This document shows, piece by piece, positions 52,380 through 63,569 of a stretch of 64,000 bases of DNA. The first letter of the stretch is position 1; every line of letters begins with the position of its first letter. The stretch is from Pseudevernia furfuracea (taxonomy: Eukaryota; Ascomycota; Lecanoromycetes; Lecanorales; Parmeliaceae): positions 1,922,001 through 1,986,000 of the forward strand of contig JAIUPT010000041.1 in the NCBI GenBank assembly GCA_022315425.1. The letters run 5' to 3'. A model generated the notes under the pieces. It searched no databases. It saw only the letters and a program-made list of their open reading frames with translations, and was not told the origin of the DNA. The position numbers and the translations under genes are program-made.

Positions 52380-54746
52380 ATGTCTACATTCCGCTCTTTG
52401 GCTCCCTCGGACCAGCAAGCAGAATCATTCTCTCCCTCTGCAAGACTCGGCAACGATTCGAGCGCCGGCGGAGGCGCCCCTGCTACCAGTGGGAGCACCA
52501 GCGGAACGGCTGGAGGAGGTGGTGGTTCTGGCAGTGGTGGGGATGGACCTCAACGCAAACGGCGTACTGCCGGTAGCGTGTCTACTATGGCCTGTACTCC
52601 ATGCAGAACAGCCAGGCAGAAGGTGTGAAGCGACCACAGCATATCACCCGATGACTCCTATACCATAGAGCATGCGCATTAATCATACGTCTTATTCTGA
52701 GCGAAAGCTAACTTGCGGGCTTGTTTTGTCTTCTCTAGTGTGACGGAAGCAGACCAAACATTTGCGGTAGATGTAGTGCACGCAAACTTAGATGCCTCTA
52801 CGAGCCTCATACCAAAACACATAAGGACGACCTCATCAAGGAAATCGAGACGCTGCGACAACATGTCGACAACCTCCAGAACCACAACCGTGAGATAAGA
52901 GATGATGGCTATACTTTGGACACAGACAACAGAAACCTGCGGGAAAACGGTGCCTGGCAAGAGACAACATTAGAGACCATCGGGACCAATGACCACGTCC
53001 GGGAGATCATCAGCAGACTTCGGAGGGGTGATTCGCGCCAGTCCGTCGCTGAGTGGCTTCACCACGAAAACCCAGATTTCGCACGAGGCTTTGAAGCCTT
53101 GACCACTCATCGTAGGTTGATCGATGTAGTCAAGTTTTATGAAAGACAGTGCCAGCAGGAAGACGGCCTTAGTCGCCAAAGCCCTAGTCCACCAGAAGTC
53201 GAGATCCCATGGACCAAGGTCACCATTAGTCACAAGCTCATCGGGCATCTCTTCGACCTCTACTTCACTTGGGTGCACCCGGTCCACATGCTTTTCAGCG
53301 AATTGGACTTCAAACGAGACTTCAGGGCAAACATGGAGACCAATTGTTCAGCATCCTTAGTCAATGCCATTTGCGCGATGGGGTGTAACCTGCTCGAAAG
53401 TGAGGACGTTGGGGACAGACGTAACCGCATAGATGCAGCAACACTGCGAGATGGCTTTATGAACGAAGCTCGAGCAAACCTGGATCGATCCTCCTATGGT
53501 TACATGACCTCCATACAGACGTTCGCAATCATGTTTTTAGTCGAGTTAAGTTCTGGCAAGGCGAGAAAAGCTATCGGCTATTTGAGATCTGCATTGGACA
53601 ACCTCAAAACCAGCGATGGGCCTCCGCTCTCGGAAGAAGCGAACGAAATCACAGTCTGGGGTCTCCATACTCTCAATACGTATGTCGAGGGCAATTCGTA
53701 CAGTCTACCAGACAGGCTCAGCTAACGGGCCCAGATCTTGCGCTAGTATCACATATCAGAAGCTTTACGCTCCGCCAACGCCTCGAGAGGCTATTTTTAA
53801 ACATGTTGATATGGAAAGAGATCCCGCTCTGTGGTGTTTTTACCGACATCCAGGTGATGAGCTTGAGCTTCCGACTCGACCAAGCTATGCAATCATGGCA
53901 GCTTGCCATCAAGCGGGCCTTTTCCGGATTATAGACGAAAGCCTTAAACTATACTGTGGTGTGCGAGGCCAAGTATCCGCCGAAAATTTTCTCGAAGTAT
54001 ACAGAAGGTACATGGACTGGAAGACCGACCTGCCGCCTGTGATCGCGAATGTCGACGTGGCGGATCAGCCTTTGCCGCAGATACTGTATCTTCAGTAGGT
54101 ACTTGCTTTCGAATGCTTAGAACATGTGCTCAATGTCTCTAGTGTCCAATACCACACAGCTTTGGTGCAGCATTTCAGCCCGCTTCTCCACTGCGGCTTG
54201 TTCTCCCCCAACGATCATGTTGAGTTGGTTCGTATTGTACTATTCCACGCTCGAAGCAGCGTCGAACTCCTTGCACATGCGAGACGCCTTTACTCCGCAC
54301 GCTTTTCCATGCCTCTGCTGAGTTTTTGCCTTGTCCATGTTTGTGACGGTCTTGTGCGCTTTTCACCGCAGGAGCCTCCAGCTTCAGATACGGTGGAGTT
54401 TTGCCTAGAGGTGTTGCAGCAGACGAGTGCCGGATTTGCGTTGTGCGGCCCACTTCAGTCGCTATTCTGCCAGACGGCTGAGGAATGTGGCGTACAACTC
54501 TCGGATGAAATGAGAGCTGTCATGGGTTCATTCGACCATTATGTCATGGATGACATCCTGGACGCATGCACCCGCTTATCCTACACCCAGCCGCTCGATC
54601 AAATTCTCCATCGCATCGACCCTGAGCTTGCCAAAGACTGGTCCTCAGAGTGGCAGAGACAGGTGGTGGCCGCGTCTGGACAGGCTCGGAGAGGTTCAAG
54701 TTCTAGTGGAAGGTATATGCAAATTGGAAACGTATTAAACGACTGA
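52380..54746 (+). CDS. Zn2Cys6 fungal transcription factor
   Basis: Four exons (52380-52622, 52739-53679, 53735-54094, 54143-54746) give 715 residues. The binuclear zinc cluster spans the first splice: C72-x2-C75-x6-C82-x7-C90-x2-C93-x6-C100 (CTPCRTARQKC then CGRCSARKLRC). A coiled coil follows (LIKEIETLRQHVDNLQNHNR). The middle-homology/fungal TF domain begins near HLFDLYFTWVHPVHMLFSEL and includes SLVNAICAMGCNLLE, typical of NirA-like regulators. Later exons give LPTRPSYAIMAACHQAGLFR and YHTALVQHFSPLLH. The x7 third spacing is slightly long but within family limits. A glycine/serine-rich leader precedes the cluster. A possible extra intron at 54717 would replace the last ten residues and end near 54800. 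Targets unknown. Confidence 0.9.
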
Positions 54747-54800
54747 TGCGCAGGCAGAAGCTCAGTGAAGAAACATCGCATGAGCTTGTCAGGCGTTGAT

Positions 54801-56935
54801 GGTGAAATAGAGGCAATGGCGACGGCATTGCGCGTGTCTCGGAGATTCAAGTGAACGACTTTGATGATGAATGGCAGAGGCGAAGACATGAACGAGACAG
54901 AAGACAGCAGACAGCAGAGCGATCAATATTTCGGCATCTAGCATCTGCGAATTCTAGCGGGCATGGCGTGCTGAGCGTGCTTCTGAAATGGATAAAATTG
55001 TTGACCTGTGGGGTATTGCCGACCTTGTGTATGCGTAGTGCTGAATGCCGAGCCCTATTTGACGGCTTGGTTGTGATGGCTGAAGGAGGAGGGCAAATTG
55101 AGCGCATAAGCAAAAGACATCAGCGTCACGACAGTCTCAGCTGCCAAGGGAAGCAGCTATACTATTACCATACTTGCTCGAAATTGCCAGATATGCAACA
55201 GACTTCATTTCCTTTACGGACACGAGTGGATTTATTATTATTTTATTGATTGCGGGGGGGTTGAGGAGGAAGAAAAGGACAAAGACTATAAGTTAAGCCT
55301 TCTTTCCCATCGTCACTCTGACGACACCTCACCTAAAATCAGCCCCTATCGGAGAGTTGCTCCGGGACCGTCAGGAGAAACGTCCGTTCCTTGCGCCAGA
55401 ATAATCAATTACTTAGCAGAATAATCAATTAGCCTTGATTCTTTGAATCTCGATCATTAATAATCTCACACAATAATAATATTCAAGATTCAAGATTCAA
55501 GATTCAAGATTCAAGATTCATCTACATCAATTCGTGTGAATCTCACCAACACCCTTCCGCATAAATTAACTGACCTGACCCGGGCCCAAGAAATGCGCAA
55601 GTCCGTATTGTATCAAGTCCCGCTACTCTACCAATACCATCCTGCACCTTGCCAGCATATGCACATGTACTCGTAGCTGAAAGAGCGACCCACTTGCCTC
55701 TGGAATCTTCCCAAGGCAAGCAAATGGACACGTCTATTTCTCCATCATGGGGGCGAATTTGAAGATCTAAAAATCCATGGCATGACTAAGCAAGCGCGCG
55801 AGGCCTTCGCTGTCTCGCTCCAGGCGGTGATCAGCATCGTTGATCTTCCCATGACGAAACTTGCACACTCGATTCCGATCTTGTACTACATCGACGCCGA
55901 ACCCGGATCATGATGCCTCCCATTCCATCTTACCTAGTATCGCGGGAGATTGTCTAGAAGGCGCTCAGTGCCTCGAACGGTCAGAGGATCGCGTTTGACT
56001 GCAACCTTTACCAATTTCCAGTCTTTGCTATAAGTCATTCCTCCATCATCCATGGAGGGAGAGGAGATTTGGCTGTTCATTATCGTCTAATGCCATGGAA
56101 GAACCTTGCAGCCGGGACACTGGCATATTAGACGCATTTTGAGAATTCAAGGGATAGGAGCAATGCGTGCCTAAAGGCTGCGCTCCTGCTCACATAAATG
56201 AGTAAGCGAATACCTAGGGGCGAGAGCACTGTGCCGTCTGGATCCCATACCATGTCAAGGATACACAAAAACGAGGACATTTGTGAGGTGCGGTTACGTG
56301 TGGCTTTGGGCATGCTCACAGACGATAAGTTCGTTACTGTTCCAGGTGGAGAGTCACAAAAGACCCAGCCTTTCAGCAAGTTCTTCCTTAGGAGAGCAAG
56401 AGTAAAGCGTAATGTGAATTGCTGTCCATACCGGGCCCTGTCCTCTTTTCGAAAGTCAAACTTCGATCGCTCTAATGCCGGTACACCAATACACAGCTGA
56501 GTACCTCAAGAATGGCAGACTTACCGGACGCTAAGCATTACAATTTTCACCTTTAAGGGAGCTTCTGTTTTACTTGAGGACTGTGCAACGGCTTCTTACC
56601 TCAAAGACACACAAACCAATGCCAGATTTAAAGCAGTGGGAGCACTGAAACTTCATTCCTGATGCCGAACCTCTGTACTGCGAGAGCAGATTGAGCGGGC
56701 TTCGTAACCGCTTGAGTTTGGGAAGAGAAACTCCTATTGCACTGCAGACTTGCATAGTACGGACATAATGTTGCCTGCTGACTGTGCAAACACCATTGGG
56801 GTTAAGTCCATACATTCACATCTAGGTATTGACATCTAATCCTTAGTCTAGTGGGAAGTCATGTCTGTTTAACAACAATCCTCCGATCATCTCCATTTGT
56901 TTATCCACCAGCATTACATTCCACTTCCAACTCCC
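54801..56935. other. Intergenic, no gene supported
   Basis: About 2.1 kb. Contains a 16-bp direct repeat (GCAGAATAATCAATTA, 55397 and 55417) and the 7-bp array at 55491. Open frames near 55543-55731 and 56128-56500 exist on both strands, but none shows family features. Confidence 0.45.
55491..55520. repeat. 7-bp tandem repeat (ATTCAAG)
   Basis: Four to five direct copies of ATTCAAG. Confidence 0.9.
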
Positions 56936-57697
56936 TCAAAGCCAGCCCCAACCACCTGTCTTTTTTGTCTCCGGCAGCCCAAAATCCGCCAGCGTGCGAC
57001 GGCCCACTGTTTTCTTAAGCGCTGAACTTTGCAACACCACCTCGGCCTTGGGCTTCTCAAAGATCTCCAACTCTTCAGCCTCCTCCTCCTCCTCCTCCCA
57101 ATTTTCCGGCTCTATGTACTCCCAACGCCCGGACCAATTCTTCAACAGCTTCAAGAGCTTGCCACTATCGCTCCGCTTGTACACGGGCACATAAACCGGC
57201 TTATTCCCATTCATCTGACCAGTGAATATATGGAGGGTCATGAGGCTCGGACCGGAATTGCGATATCTGGCGTGGAAGGCTACTGATGCGGGAGGGCTTG
57301 GTGATTCATCGACAGAGGTTCCATATTCGGAGATGCCGTCGAGCATTTTAGGAAAATGCTCATTGGGGGGAGTGGAGATTTGACGCCCGACTGAGGCTTC
57401 CTCCGGGCACATACTTGATTGTAAGGACTGCAAGATTTTCGCTGCTTCAAAATCACTTGAACACATGCTGCTGTTCATCATATCTGATTCCGCGCTACTG
57501 GTGTTGTTCGAGGATGCTTCAAAAGATGAGATCCGAGCGTGCGTCACTTTTGCCTTTTTGTCTAAGTGATATGAGCTCAGCTCATCACCATTGGGTGACA
57601 TATTGTTAGAATCTGATACATTGTCAAGACCACCGTTGAGATTACTGTTCGAAGTGTTCACTGTCCCATCAAGTGCTTCAGACGTTGTTTGCTCCAT
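56936..57697 (-). CDS. Unrecognised acidic, serine-rich protein
   Basis: A single open frame of 253 residues. The first half is rich in Ser and Asn (SFEASSNNTSSAESDMMNSS) and looks disordered. The second half is more ordered: SVAFHARYRNSGPSLMTLHI, KPVYVPVYKRSDSGKLLKLL, then a seven-glutamate run and a C-terminus with VGRRTLADFGLPETKKTGGW. No signal peptide or membrane span. Codon use and composition are protein-like, and the opposite strand has shorter frames. I do not recognise the family; it may be specific to this lineage. Confidence 0.55.
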   Translation of the reverse strand: MEQTTSEALDGTVNTSNSNLNGGLDNVSDSNNMSPNGDELSSYHLDKKAKVTHARISSFEASSNNTSSAESDMMNSSMCSSDFEAAKILQSLQSSMCPEEASVGRQISTPPNEHFPKMLDGISEYGTSVDESPSPPASVAFHARYRNSGPSLMTLHIFTGQMNGNKPVYVPVYKRSDSGKLLKLLKNWSGRWEYIEPENWEEEEEEAEELEIFEKPKAEVVLQSSALKKTVGRRTLADFGLPETKKTGGWGWL

Positions 57698-58433
57698 ATC
57701 TTGGCTCCGGACCTTCTTCAGGTATTGTGAGCTTATGTTTATCCCTGGTTTGATGTTTGCTTGTAAGGAAACAGTTGATGATGAACACGATAACGATCAC
57801 AATGACTATCAGAACGAAGATGGTGAGTGTGGGTATGCCTGAGCAGATGTCAAGGTCGATGGGGTTGGTGTCGAAGACAGAATTATGTGACAACCTTCGG
57901 CTGCTTTGTAGGAATTGTTTGACCCGACCGTGGTGTGTGGTGTTGGGGCACTGGCTCATTTCTCAGTTGCCTGTTATTGAATGCGAATGCGCATTTCGCT
58001 TGATATACTTCAGATTGTCTTTTCAGAGAAGTCAGGTGTTGTTGCTCGTCATACTACACTTTTATATCTTTTCCTTCAGCACTACTCAACAATTGCATTA
58101 TCATAATAAATTAATCCTTTGACTCCTTGCAGACCTCTGGTGGTCTAGAGCCAAGAAAATTTATCTCTCTCAGAGTCCAGACCAGGCCAAGAAGCCAAGC
58201 AATACAGGCAGAAGTTGAAAGAAATGCCTTTTTCTTGAGAGATTTGGAGAACTATTGCCAAGAAGAAGCCAAAATATAGGTAGAAACTGAAAAAAATGCC
58301 ATTTTTTTTTGAGAGAATTGGAAATTACTCATTTTCTCGAGCGCAAAGGTATTTAATCCCCTTGACCCTCGAATCAAATTCTCAACCTTACACTCGACTA
58401 CCCACCATCTCAATACCAAAGCCTACATCCATT
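57698..58433. other. Divergent intergenic region with duplication
   Basis: Lies between the unrecognised serine-rich gene (minus) and the membrane protein gene (plus). Carries the 71-bp duplication; no gene supported. Confidence 0.45.
58186..58327. repeat. 71-bp imperfect tandem duplication
   Basis: GCCAAGAAGCCAAGCAATAC...GAGAGATTTGGAGAACTATT (from 58186) and GCCAAGAAGAAGCCAAAATA...GAGAGAATTGGAAATTA (from 58257) align with few gaps. Ends about 107 bp before the ATG at 58434. Confidence 0.8.
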
Positions 58434-59824
58434 ATGTCTTCACCGACGCAAATCCATCCTGTGGTAACCCTCTACCCGTCCTCCCAAGAGGATGCCAATG
58501 CCTACATGGCAGCCATTCGCCTCGCTTCCTCCGTTCGCAACAGTATGGACGCTCAAAAGGCTGGTGTCGACAACAAAAAGGCTGTCGTGAATGCTGACTC
58601 CTATGGTCGCCATCATCATAACTTCTCACGTCCAACTCCAGCCAATCTGACTACCCCTGGAAGACACGAACCAGTCTCAATACTCAACGAGACTTCCTCT
58701 GCCCAGTTCGCCTCTAATACCGCCAAACCGGGCTTCGTCCACCCTCGAGATAGTCCACTATCATCCAGCCGTTCCATGAGCACAGGTATTTGGACCCTCG
58801 TTGATGCGCATACTTCAACGGTAGCAGCTAACTTCTCTTATCAGTTGACACTCCCACTGGTGCCACTCTCGAGGCTCCAAAACAACATAATGGCTATTTT
58901 CCACCCCCAAACCCTCCTATGAGCACTGGCGATGGCCCTATTCTTAAGGACACCGCAGCTGATACTCCCGATGACGTTAAGCCCGAGGCCCTGGAACGAT
59001 ATCACGATTACTTTCCACCTCCAGAGCCTCCCATTGACTCCACCCAAGCACCGCCAGGAAAGCCCATATCAAGACGTACCGGACCTATCCCCATTAACGT
59101 AAACCACGGCCCGTACGGCATTAAGTGGTACATACCTGGCGGACCTCCACCTCAATGCCAGATCTATGCGGCCAACACCGAGGCCAATAACGATACTTTC
59201 GCCGTCTGTCCCGTCACAAAACGTACCACCGATCCCACACATTACCTCGCAAACCGCCAATTCCATATCGGGGATCTCTCTAACTCGCGTATCCTAGCAA
59301 TACGCGACACAGCTATGTGCGAAGCACCCACAGGCTTCGACCAGCGCCTAGCTTGCGGGAAATTCGACGGGTGGTTCGTCCTGGCCTTTTTCGTACTATT
59401 CTCTGCAATCGGCTTGGCTTGGATAACACTGCGAAAGCCCCAAACTCGGCACCTCGACGAAGAACATGGGACTGCTACCTGGCCACGCCTTTCGAAAGTG
59501 CCGACGAACAGCCCGGAAGCCACGGCGAAGCCACGCGCTTCGAAGGTGCCGACCGACGGCTCCGACGCCAAGCTGAGGGCGAACATTCGCAAAGCTCGTG
59601 AGGAGGATCGACGTTTGGATGGGGAACTCGGCGCGAATCAATACGAATCCGTGGCTTGGAGGGGCGCATCTCGCCGCGCATCTCGCCGCGCTGTACGAGC
59701 AACTGTCGAGGGACGCGTCAGGCATGATGCGGGACCTATTGCCGTGCTGGCGAATTCATTTGCGGAGGGACCTGCTCATCATCCTTTCGAGCCGTTGCCC
59801 GCTCGCTACGGGATGGTCAGGTGA
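58434..59824 (+). CDS. Unrecognised single-span membrane protein
   Basis: Two exons (58434-58785, 58845-59824; 59-nt intron with GCTAAC branch) give 443 residues. The first 230 residues are soluble and proline-rich, with a duplicated YFPPPNPP / YFPPPEPP motif. A block GPYGIKWYIPGGPPPQCQIY with cysteines (AVCPVTKR, TAMCEAPTG, LACGKF) follows, then one strong membrane span (FDGWFVLAFFVLFSAIGLAW). The cytoplasmic-like tail is basic and contains a repeated (L/A)SKVPT unit (LSKVPTNSPEA, ASKVPTDGSDA) and two adjacent ASRRA units. No signal peptide is clear, so orientation is open. I do not recognise the family; it may be lineage-specific. Confidence 0.62.
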
Positions 59825-60383
59825 AGGAGGGGGATATGGACTGTTTTTGCCGGCTGGGAGATCACGTTCTGGGTCTTGAGATTGTTGGGGTTCGAATGCG
59901 CGCAGATAGTATCGAATCGAATTCTATTCTTCTCAAAAACAATGGGTCTCGATCCATGCCATCAGTACCTGAGGCATGGACAATGATATTATGTATACTG
60001 CAGGTGAGAAAAAGCAGTAGAAATAGTTCGATCGAACTTAGGGTGAGGGCTTGCGTCACACATAAATTGATTTTGCCTTAGATTCATGAATTTAATTCAT
60101 GGGCCTATACGGAGTACTTGTTGATATTATTCCAAAGGTTTTGACCAGGTGTCATAGGGCTGAGCGTACTCTAAGCGACCAAAGTCTTGGCGTTTTGACT
60201 GCGAAAGAAAGTTCACATGTGTCCGCTGCAACTTAATCCTGCTATTCTTATTGCCTAATAAACTCGTAGCTGGACAAGAAACGATACTTGTCGATGATCA
60301 CAACTTCCCTCCCAGAAAGTGTCCTAAACCGCCCCGAGGCACTCCGTATGCACTTTCCCGTGCATTGAGCACAAAGCGCAAAG
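59825..60383. other. Intergenic; SEC27 promoter
   Basis: No gene seen. Contains a TACGGAGTA palindrome (60110-60118) and a related ACTCCGTAT near 60343. Confidence 0.4.
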
Positions 60384-63243
60384 ATGCGTCTAGACGTTAA
60401 GGTAAGCTTGATTGAGCTCCATAACATATAGGTGCCATTACTTGGGATGATCAAGATGGTTAACTTCATTGCGAGTGTGCAGAGGCAGCTCTTTGCTAGG
60501 TCCGAGAGAGTCAAGGGCATCGACTTTCACCCAACAGAACCATGGGTATTTTCTCCACGTTACCTATCTCTTGCGGGCATAGACTAATACCTCCTAGATA
60601 CTCACCACACTATACAGCGGTATGAAGCAATCGCTCGCACCCGAAGGATGTTTCAAGACGGCAGGAGAGCTAATTGGCTGAAGGGCATGTCTACATATGG
60701 TCATATGAAACACAGGTAGGGCCCAGCATTACGTATAGCGAAGCGGTGTGCTGAGATGTCATAGGCGATCGTCAAAACTTTCGAGCTCACCGATGTCCCA
60801 GTACGAGCGGGGCGTTTCATCGCCCGCAAGAATTGGATTGTGTGTGGTTCAGATGACTTCCAAGTCCGTGTCTACAATTACAATACCTCCGAGAAAATTA
60901 CCTCCTTCGAAGCTCACCCCGACTACATCCGCGCTATTGTCGTTCACCCTACACAGCCTTTCGTTCTTACCGCCTCAGATGACATGACGATAAAGCTATG
61001 GGACTGGGACAAGGGATGGAAATGTGTGCAGGTGTACGAGGGTCACAGTCACTACGTTATGGGCATGGCGATAAATCCCAAAGACACGAATACTTTTGCA
61101 TCGGCCTGTTTAGACAGAACGGTCAAGATATGGAGCTTTGGCTCAGGGCACGCAAACTACACCTTGGAAGCGCATGAAACTAAAGGAGTGAATCATGTCG
61201 ACTACTACCCACAGGCTGACAAACCATATCTCCTTACCACATCGGACGACCAGACTGTGAAGATATGGGACTACACTACGAAATCACTCATTGCTACCCT
61301 TGAAGGCCATACCAGCAATGTCTCTTTCGCCTGCTATCATCCCGAGTTACCAATCATCATCTCGGGATCGGAAGACGGTACTGTCAAAATATGGCATGCT
61401 AATACCTACCGATTAGAGCAGTCCCTGACATATGGCTTGGAACGAGCTTGGTGTGTCAGCTACCAGCGTGGGAAGCAAGGGGTTGCCGTGGGATTTGATG
61501 ATGGTGCTGTGGTAGTAAAGATGGGACGTGAAGAGCCAGCTGTGTCAATGGACAACTCAGGGAAGGTCATATGGGCTCGGCATAGCGAGATCCTCTCGGC
61601 CATGATCAAAGGTGGTGATGCGACTATCAAGGATGGATCTCCAATAAGCCTGCCATCAAAGGAGCTCGGCAACTGCGAAATCTACCCTCAGACCCTTACT
61701 CATTCTCCCAATGGCCGTTTCGTCTCTGTCTGCGGAGATGGCGAGTACATTATATACACCGCTCTTGCTTGGCGTAACAAAGCCTTTGGGTCTGCTCAGG
61801 ATTTTGCATGGGGTGGTAATACTAAGACGAATGATTATGCGATACGAGAATCAGCTATGAGTGTCAAGATCTTCAGCAACTTCAAAGAGAAGGGAAGTGG
61901 CATTGATGTGGGCTTTCAAGCTGAAGGTTTGAGCGGCGGTGTGTTATTGGGCGTACGGGGTCAAGGTGGGATTGGGCTTTTTGATTGGGAGACTGGTGCT
62001 CTGGTGCGGAGGATAGAAGTTGATCCCAAGAATGTGAGTTGGCTTTGTTCTATGCATAGGAAAGACGCTAATGTATACTCAGGTGTACTGGTCCGAATCT
62101 GGTGAACTTGTTACACTCGCCTGTGAAGAGACTTTCTACGTCCTCCGTTTCTCCCGCGAAAACTACGTTGAAGCCCTCCAGCAGGGTCTCGGCGATGAAG
62201 ATGGCGTTGAAGCCGCTTTCGAAGTCGTGACCGATATCAATGAGTCTGTTCGCACAGGCCAATGGGTTGGCGACTGTTTCATCTACACCAACAGCACCAA
62301 TCGCCTCAACTACCTGGTGGGTGACCAAACCTATACTGTCTCCCATTTCGACCAGCCTATGTACCTCCTCGGCTACCTTCCACGTGATGGCAAGGCATAT
62401 GTCGCCGACAAAGACGTCAATGTCATATCCTACGCGCTCTCCCTCTCTGTTGTTGAATACCAGACCCTTGTCCTCCGCGGCGATATGGACGCAGCTGCTC
62501 AAATTCTCGAAGACGTTGCCGACGACCAGAAGAACAAAATCGCCCGTTTCCTTGAGGGGCAAGGCTATAAAGAAATGGCTCTCGAAGTCGCTACAGACCC
62601 CGAACATCGCTTCGATCTCGCTCTCGCCCTCAAAAATCTCCCAATCGCTCTTGAGATCGCTCGCGAAGCTGATGTCGAGCACAGGTGGAAAACCGTTGGC
62701 GATGCTGCGCTTACGGCGTGGGACCTTGCGTTAGCCGAAGAGTGCTTTTCAAATGCCAAGGATTTGGGTTCTTTATTGCTGTTACATACGGCAACTAACA
62801 ATGTCGATGGACTGCGGCAATTGACCGCTCAAGCAGATCTTGCGGGGTCTCACAACATCTCGTTTTCTTGCTTCTGGCATTTGGGCGATCTCGATGGCTG
62901 CATTGATCTCCTTGTTCGCACCAACCGAGTCGCCGAGGCCGTGCTTTTTACACAGACTTATAAGCCAAGTCGATGTAAGGAGGTCGTCGCGCGGTGGAAG
63001 GAGGGGCTGGAGAAGGGCTCCAAGGGTAAAGTGAGCAGGATGCTAGGGGTACCGCCAGCTGATGGCGAGGGAGACGCGGATTTGTTCCCTGAATGGGATG
63101 ATCATCTGACGATGGAGAGGGAGGGGAAGACGGGGACGCTGGTGGATGTGAGTGAGGAGGTTCCTGCCGAGGATGGTGCGGATGGCAATGCGGACGGGGA
63201 GGGGCAGGAGAATGGGGCCGAGGAGGCGGAAGCTGAGGCCTAG
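60384..63243 (+). CDS. SEC27: Coatomer beta' subunit (beta'-COP)
   Basis: Beta'-COP (Sec27/COPB2) forms the outer COPI coat and recognises dilysine cargo in Golgi-to-ER traffic. Six exons (60384-60401, 60483-60545, 60598-60619, 60684-60715, 60765-62033, 62083-63243) give 854 residues. It starts MRLDVK, then RQLFARSERVKGIDFHPTEP, followed by WD40 repeats (IRAIVVHPTQPFVLTASDDM, TIKLWDWDKGWKCVQVYEGH, HTSNVSFACYHPELPIIISG). The second propeller and alpha-solenoid include VVEYQTLVLRGDMDAAAQIL and WKTVGDAALTAWDLALAEEC. The C-terminal acidic tail (GEGQENGAEEAEAEA) is normal for fungi. The first four exons are very short (18, 63, 22 and 32 nt), so automatic annotation may start the gene too late, at 60840. 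Confidence 0.96.
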
Positions 63244-63569
63244 GGGCCTGTGTATGGCATAATGGAATTCAGATGCTCCACTGTTTAGGACGCGAGATGG
63301 AAGGTTTTATCTGCATCCTGGGGCACAGACTCCTTCTGCGAGCATCATCAAAATCACTTCCATTTGTTGTTCTAGAATCAACCCCCCCCCGCCTTGAGAA
63401 TGAGCGAGGCGATGGGATCCTAGGGTATACCGAAACACTGAAGCCAAAGCCGCAACAGATCATGCTCAAAGGCTGACCAAAAAAGTCACGGATATCATAC
63501 ACGCCGTTCCTCCCCAAACCCAGTCCCTCTTCTCTCTCCTCCCCCTTCCTTCACCACCACCACCCATCG
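63244..63569. other. Convergent intergenic region
   Basis: 3' ends of SEC27 and the metallopeptidase. No gene; a C10 run is at about 63381-63390. Confidence 0.4.

Noticed and set aside
56128..56500. Open frames on both strands between the Zn2Cys6 regulator and the serine-rich gene
   Set aside because: Both strands are open at once and neither shows conserved motifs, so coding cannot be argued.
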